Source: JAVBOP01 sp031550405 (GTDB lineage: Bacteria > Bacteroidota > Ignavibacteria > Kapaibacteriales > UBA2268). From it: a DNA stretch of 8,970 nucleotides. Made by a program: the position numbers and the translations under genes. Every line of letters starts with the position of its first letter. Positions within the stretch are counted from its first letter, which is position 1. Location of the stretch: assembly GCA_031550405.1 (NCBI GenBank), contig JAVBOP010000196.1, positions 1-8,970 on the forward strand, in the 5' to 3' direction. The notes beneath the pieces were generated by a model. That model was not told the origin of the DNA, did no database searches, and worked only from the letters and a program-made list of their open reading frames with translations. This document shows, in pieces, positions 5,669 through 8,970 of the stretch.

Positions 5669-7474
5669 ATGAAAAAATTACTTATACTTACCTTGCTTTT
5701 GTCACTTTTTATGAGCAGTGCGAAAGCGGAATATGCAGATAACAGTACGGATGCAATAGCAATATCGGGAGCTGCTCCATTTAAGGATATTGGAAAATTG
5801 AAAATAGCTGTCCATGAAAATGGCAATACATATATCGCATGGCAGCAGATAGAGGTTGCAGATGGAGCAAGCAGCATCGCAACGCACTTGCAATTGCTTG
5901 ACAAGCTGGGTAACATGCTATGGGGAGAAACCGGGGTTTTAATTCCAAGCTCCAATTCTATCTACAACTTACATGATATTGACTTGGCTGTTACAAAGGG
6001 TGCTGAAGCTATTATATCGGTGGTCGGCAAAATAAAAAACGAAATTGAAGGTACTACGCTGCATAAAATCAATGCCAATAAGACTTTTGCGTGGGGTGAT
6101 AATGGGAAAACCATATTCTCGGATACCAATAACGGCATAACGGATGGCGCAAAGCTTGCAATTAATAGAAATAATAATCTCTTTGCATGCAATATTAGCA
6201 GCAAAGGAGCATATATACAGAAAATATCCAATGACGGCGCAAAGCTGTATGATGCGGATATCTTTATTGAAGGCAAGGATTTGCAGCCTGTGATTATACC
6301 CAGCAATGGTGATAGCCTCATAGTGGTTTATAGAGCTAATAACACGCTTTTTGCAGACCTGTACAATGGGCAGGGTAAAATGTATGATACTACTATTAAA
6401 AACAGGGACACGGTTATAAACGGCAAAGATACAACCGTCATTGATACAAATGTCAAGATGGTAGCGTGGCGGGCTAAATATCTTGGAAATACTACAGGTG
6501 AAGAATTGAAGCCGGCGGATCCTCAATTCGTGCTTCCTGATGGTTCGGGCGGAATCATTGCAGTATGGCAATATCAAGTGGCAGAAAATAAACAATCTAT
6601 CGCCGTGCAAAGGATTAACAGTAAAGGCAACAGGCTCTTTTCTGATGATGGCATTGGCGTCTCAACGGCGCCGGGTTCGCACACTATGCCTGTAGTGAGT
6701 GTTGATACGGTAAATCGAATGATATATGTGGCATGGAAGTATACGTATCTGAATAAAAACTCCATAATGCTCCAGAAAATCCACTACCCAATTGAAAAGG
6801 AGGAAGACGATCCTGATTATGAAGGAAGCGGCATGGGTGAGATATTATGGGGCGATAATGGCTTGGAAATCCTTGATAAGGTAGATGACATTGTAAATAA
6901 CCATCCTGTTGCCGTAGCAAGTATCGAAAATGGTAGAGTTATGGTTGCAGTCTCTCAAAAGAACGCTTCTACTTCAGAATATGAATTGCACGCCATGCGA
7001 ATTGATGAGAATCAGAATATCGAATGGCGCAAACCATTGTATACCAAGCAATCCAAGCAGTATTCGCCGGTATGTACAGGCTTTTTCGCCAATCAAATAG
7101 TGGTTTCATGGTATGACAAAAATACCGTTATTGACTCGCCGGATAATATGTGCGTTAAGGCTCAAAACATTACGTATAACGGTGTGCTTGGCAAGGATAA
7201 CGGCAATATAGACGAAAAATTAAAATATTTTAATATAAATGTTTATCCACATCCTGTGAGCAATAAATTCAGTGTAGGTTTTGAGCTTGATATGCCTCAA
7301 ATTGTTTCTGTAAAATTGTTTGATATGTCGGGCAAATTAGTGGCAGATTTTGGCATGACTTATTGCCAGTTTGGGCATAATGAATTAAATCTATCGCAGG
7401 AATTGACCTCTGGCTCATACCTGCTCCAGCTCAATTTTGCGAACATTACATCATACAAACTGATTGTTAAGTGA
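5669..7474 (+). CDS. Secreted T9SS cargo protein with propeller-like repeats and type A sorting domain
   Basis: The 601-residue product begins with a Sec signal peptide: MKK, a hydrophobic core, and AKA|E with predicted cleavage after residue 20. No lipobox Cys is present. The mature part repeats a pattern of a Q-K-I-type strand, then G..LWG..G..I, then a D/G-rich turn and a VAW-type strand. Copies start near residues 75, 131, 183, 313, 368 and 443, which suggests a beta-propeller-like or tandem beta-sheet body. Segment 288-331 (LPDGSGGIIAVWQ, then AVQRINSKGNRLFSDDG) is the clearest unit. Residues 520-601 form a type A T9SS C-terminal sorting domain with VYPHPVSN, VKLFDMSGKLV, LTSGSYLLQL and a terminal KLIVK. 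The protein is probably exported across the outer membrane and either surface-attached or released. No catalytic motif was found and its function is unknown. No Shine-Dalgarno is visible. Confidence 0.85.
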   Translation: MKKLLILTLLLSLFMSSAKAEYADNSTDAIAISGAAPFKDIGKLKIAVHENGNTYIAWQQIEVADGASSIATHLQLLDKLGNMLWGETGVLIPSSNSIYNLHDIDLAVTKGAEAIISVVGKIKNEIEGTTLHKINANKTFAWGDNGKTIFSDTNNGITDGAKLAINRNNNLFACNISSKGAYIQKISNDGAKLYDADIFIEGKDLQPVIIPSNGDSLIVVYRANNTLFADLYNGQGKMYDTTIKNRDTVINGKDTTVIDTNVKMVAWRAKYLGNTTGEELKPADPQFVLPDGSGGIIAVWQYQVAENKQSIAVQRINSKGNRLFSDDGIGVSTAPGSHTMPVVSVDTVNRMIYVAWKYTYLNKNSIMLQKIHYPIEKEEDDPDYEGSGMGEILWGDNGLEILDKVDDIVNNHPVAVASIENGRVMVAVSQKNASTSEYELHAMRIDENQNIEWRKPLYTKQSKQYSPVCTGFFANQIVVSWYDKNTVIDSPDNMCVKAQNITYNGVLGKDNGNIDEKLKYFNINVYPHPVSNKFSVGFELDMPQIVSVKLFDMSGKLVADFGMTYCQFGHNELNLSQELTSGSYLLQLNFANITSYKLIVK

Positions 7475-7588
7475 TATTAATTTGGTATTGTTAATATATG
7501 CCTGCAAAAATAATATATAATATCATGTATTTTGCAGGCATTAACATACGTTGCTATTGCATATCATTAACAATGCCAAAAATTATCA
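7472..7588. repeat. Nested inverted repeat filling the convergent intergenic region
   Basis: The outer arms are 7472-7495 and 7566-7588. Their inner 15 bases (TTTGGTATTGTTAAT against the complement of 7566-7580) match at 14 of 15, and the single difference is a G-U pair in plus-strand RNA. The outer 8-9 bases match with small bulges. Inside lies a second perfect 12-bp stem, ATGCCTGCAAAA (7498-7509) / TTTTGCAGGCAT (7530-7541), with a loop of 20 bases. No T-run follows the inner stem on either strand, so it is not a classical intrinsic terminator. It begins at the stop codon of the T9SS gene and ends five bases before the mlaE stop. It could act as a bidirectional 3'-end structure, or be a small MITE- or REP-like element. 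Confidence 0.7.
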
Positions 7589-7593
7589 TATTG

Positions 7594-8727
7594 CTATATT
7601 ATGAAAGCGAAGATGGCATCAAGTAATATTATTAAAAATATCGAAGTTACAACGCTTGATGTCGTATATTTGCCAACGCTTTCTGCACCTCCAGTAACTC
7701 GAAACCCTTTGAAACAGCCAACAATGCCTATAATCCATCCAAAAACTACCGCCTTCAACACTCCGCCGATTATATCCGCATTGCGGAGTGACGAGTTTAG
7801 AAGCTGGATTTTAAACTCATTAAAAGTGGTGCCCAGCATGGTAGCGCCTGCCACATAACCGCCAAAAATTCCAGCAATGTTGCAGATGCTGACCAGAATT
7901 GGCACTGAAATTATAGTTGCGAGCAAGCGAGGTATGACGATAAAATAATATTTATCAAATCCGAAAGATGTAATGGCATCAATTTCTTCGGAAACTCCCA
8001 TTGTGCCAATTTCGGCGGTGAAAGATGAGCCGGTTCGTCCTGCGATAATTATTCCAACCATAAGTGGCGATAATTCGCGAGTTACAGCAATGCCGACAAG
8101 TGCTGCAAGAAATGAGCCTACGCCAAATCGGGCTAACTGGATTGCGCCAACATACCCAATTATGATGCCGATTAAAAATACTATTAACAGGCAAATGCCA
8201 AGCGAATTAACGCCAACGCGTATCAAAAATGGTGGAAAGTCCTCCCATCTGACTTTGTTCCAATTCTTGGGCAGAGCAATAATTTTTTTAAAGGTTTCAC
8301 CAATAAATTCAATAAATTTGATTGTATCATAAAAAACGGCTTTAGACGAATTTCCAAGATCCTGAAAAAATTGAACAAGCCAGCTTTGCTTTTCTTTTAA
8401 AACTTCTACAGATTTTTTTGAATTTAAAAATTCCATAAATCTAACAAATTCTAAAGAGTCATTACTTTTAATTATGAATAAAATTTCATTTTTCTCGCAA
8501 TAATTTTTGAGATTTTTAATAAATATATACATGAAAGTATCGAACAATTCAATCTGCTCAATATTTACCGTAAAGTTGGTTATATTTTTTAATTTATCTT
8601 CATAATCAAATTCATTGTATTTGGAGCTATTACTGTAAACCACAGGATATAGCATGGTTAGCTCTGCATTGGAATCGATTTTAGCAAAGGTATACGCATT
8701 TTGCAAGTCGGTTATTTTGTTTGGCAT
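7594..8727 (-). CDS. MlaE-family ABC transporter permease with N-terminal STAS-like domain
   Basis: The C-terminal two thirds (about 155-377) are an MlaE/YrbE permease, the inner-membrane subunit of phospholipid or lipid transporters linked to outer-membrane asymmetry. The family signature is clear: RELSPLMVGIIIAGRTGSSF (217-236) continuing through AEIGTMGVSEEIDA (238-251). Hydrophobic segments lie near 174-195, 203-230, 262-290, 320-338 and 358-377. Residues 1 to about 110 form a soluble region with strand-helix pattern, including FTVNIEQIELFDTFMYIFI (52-70) and EILFIIKS (81-88). This resembles a STAS domain like MlaB, fused at the N-terminus as in other long MlaE proteins. Between them, about 111-155 is an amphipathic linker. 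It starts one base after the stop of the preceding gene, so translation is probably coupled. No mlaF or mlaD follows; the next gene is convergent. Confidence 0.9.
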   Translation of the reverse strand: MPNKITDLQNAYTFAKIDSNAELTMLYPVVYSNSSKYNEFDYEDKLKNITNFTVNIEQIELFDTFMYIFIKNLKNYCEKNEILFIIKSNDSLEFVRFMEFLNSKKSVEVLKEKQSWLVQFFQDLGNSSKAVFYDTIKFIEFIGETFKKIIALPKNWNKVRWEDFPPFLIRVGVNSLGICLLIVFLIGIIIGYVGAIQLARFGVGSFLAALVGIAVTRELSPLMVGIIIAGRTGSSFTAEIGTMGVSEEIDAITSFGFDKYYFIVIPRLLATIISVPILVSICNIAGIFGGYVAGATMLGTTFNEFKIQLLNSSLRNADIIGGVLKAVVFGWIIGIVGCFKGFRVTGGAESVGKYTTSSVVTSIFLIILLDAIFAFII

Positions 8728-8728
8728 A

Positions 8729-8970
8729 TTATTTTATACTCCCCAATTGAAGTTTGATTAAAACACTTATTCCATCAAGGTCTTTATTTGATAACTCTAT
8801 ATTTTTCATATTACTTACTTGATAATTTGCATTCACAGGCAACCTGTAGCCGCCAGATATTCCAATGCGAAACCAATCATTGCCCTGATAATACAAACTC
8901 ATTCCGGGCATAACGAAAAAATACCAGTCGTTTCCATAATCCGTATATTTTTGTTCGCTGGTGTAATCCT
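8729..8970 (-). CDS. C-terminal part of a probable outer-membrane beta-barrel protein (partial)
   Basis: The minus-strand frame is open from the window edge to a TAA at 8729-8731, giving about 79 residues and continuing upstream beyond the window. It starts in the window as DYTSEQKYTDYGNDWYFFVM, so the internal Met at 8911 is not the true start. Alternating aromatic and small residues form amphipathic strands: DWYFFVMPGMSLYYQG, WFRIGISGGYRLP and GISVLIKLQLG. Loops contain NANYQVSNMKN and LSNKDLD. This pattern, ending in a short strand close to the C-terminus, is typical of small outer-membrane barrels in Bacteroidota and relatives. One base separates it from the MlaE permease, which suggests a shared transcript and perhaps a shared envelope role. 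The exact family is not identified. Confidence 0.65.
   Translation of the reverse strand, partial: DYTSEQKYTDYGNDWYFFVMPGMSLYYQGNDWFRIGISGGYRLPVNANYQVSNMKNIELSNKDLDGISVLIKLQLGSIK

Noticed and set aside
5969..6610. 213-residue minus-strand frame inside the T9SS gene
   Set aside because: It is fully antisense to a gene with signal peptide, repeats and sorting domain, and its own sequence shows no domain pattern.
7973..8332. 119-residue plus-strand frame opposite the MlaE permease
   Set aside because: It is antisense to the most conserved part of MlaE and has no independent support.

Overview
The window is AT-rich, and three features point to the Bacteroidota / Chlorobiota-Ignavibacteria / Kapabacteria assemblage. 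These are a secreted protein with a C-terminal type IX secretion (T9SS) sorting domain, promoter-like TAnnTTTG boxes of the Bacteroidota type upstream of two genes, and several starts with little or no Shine-Dalgarno sequence. The internal repeats of the T9SS protein (LQKI..G..LWG.NG...I followed by DG.GG.I.AW) resemble cargo proteins common in Ignavibacteria and Kapabacteria. The exact lineage is an inference.

Left part (1-3450). The last codons of an upstream gene end at base 47 and are followed by a strong intrinsic terminator (72-102). A plus-strand operon follows, with a TAnnTTTG promoter at 202-209. Its genes are tilS (tRNA-Ile lysidine synthase, with an extra basic, low-complexity N-terminal region of about 320 residues), hpt (hypoxanthine phosphoribosyltransferase, overlapping tilS by ATGA) and a 57-residue winged-helix-like protein. 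An intrinsic terminator at 3384-3408 closes it. The tilS-hpt pairing is also known from other phyla, for example Bacillus.

Middle (3450-5620). prmA (ribosomal protein L11 methyltransferase) lies on the minus strand and converges on the first operon. It is divergent from a 377-residue protein with two GNAT-like halves, resembling the YghO family. The 184-bp divergent region carries the prmA promoter.

Right part (5669-8970). A 601-residue T9SS cargo protein on the plus strand converges on a minus-strand pair. That pair is the C-terminal end of a probable outer-membrane beta-barrel protein, cut by the window edge, and an MlaE-type ABC permease with a STAS-like N-terminal region, separated by one base. 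The convergent gap is almost completely filled by a nested inverted repeat (7472-7588).

Most of the window is housekeeping (tRNA modification, purine salvage, ribosomal protein methylation) plus cell-envelope functions. No mobile element, CRISPR array, RNA gene or defence system is evident. The points most worth a second look are the TilS extension, the nested inverted repeat, the small HTH protein in the tilS operon, and the MlaE permease with no ATPase or MlaD gene beside it in this window.
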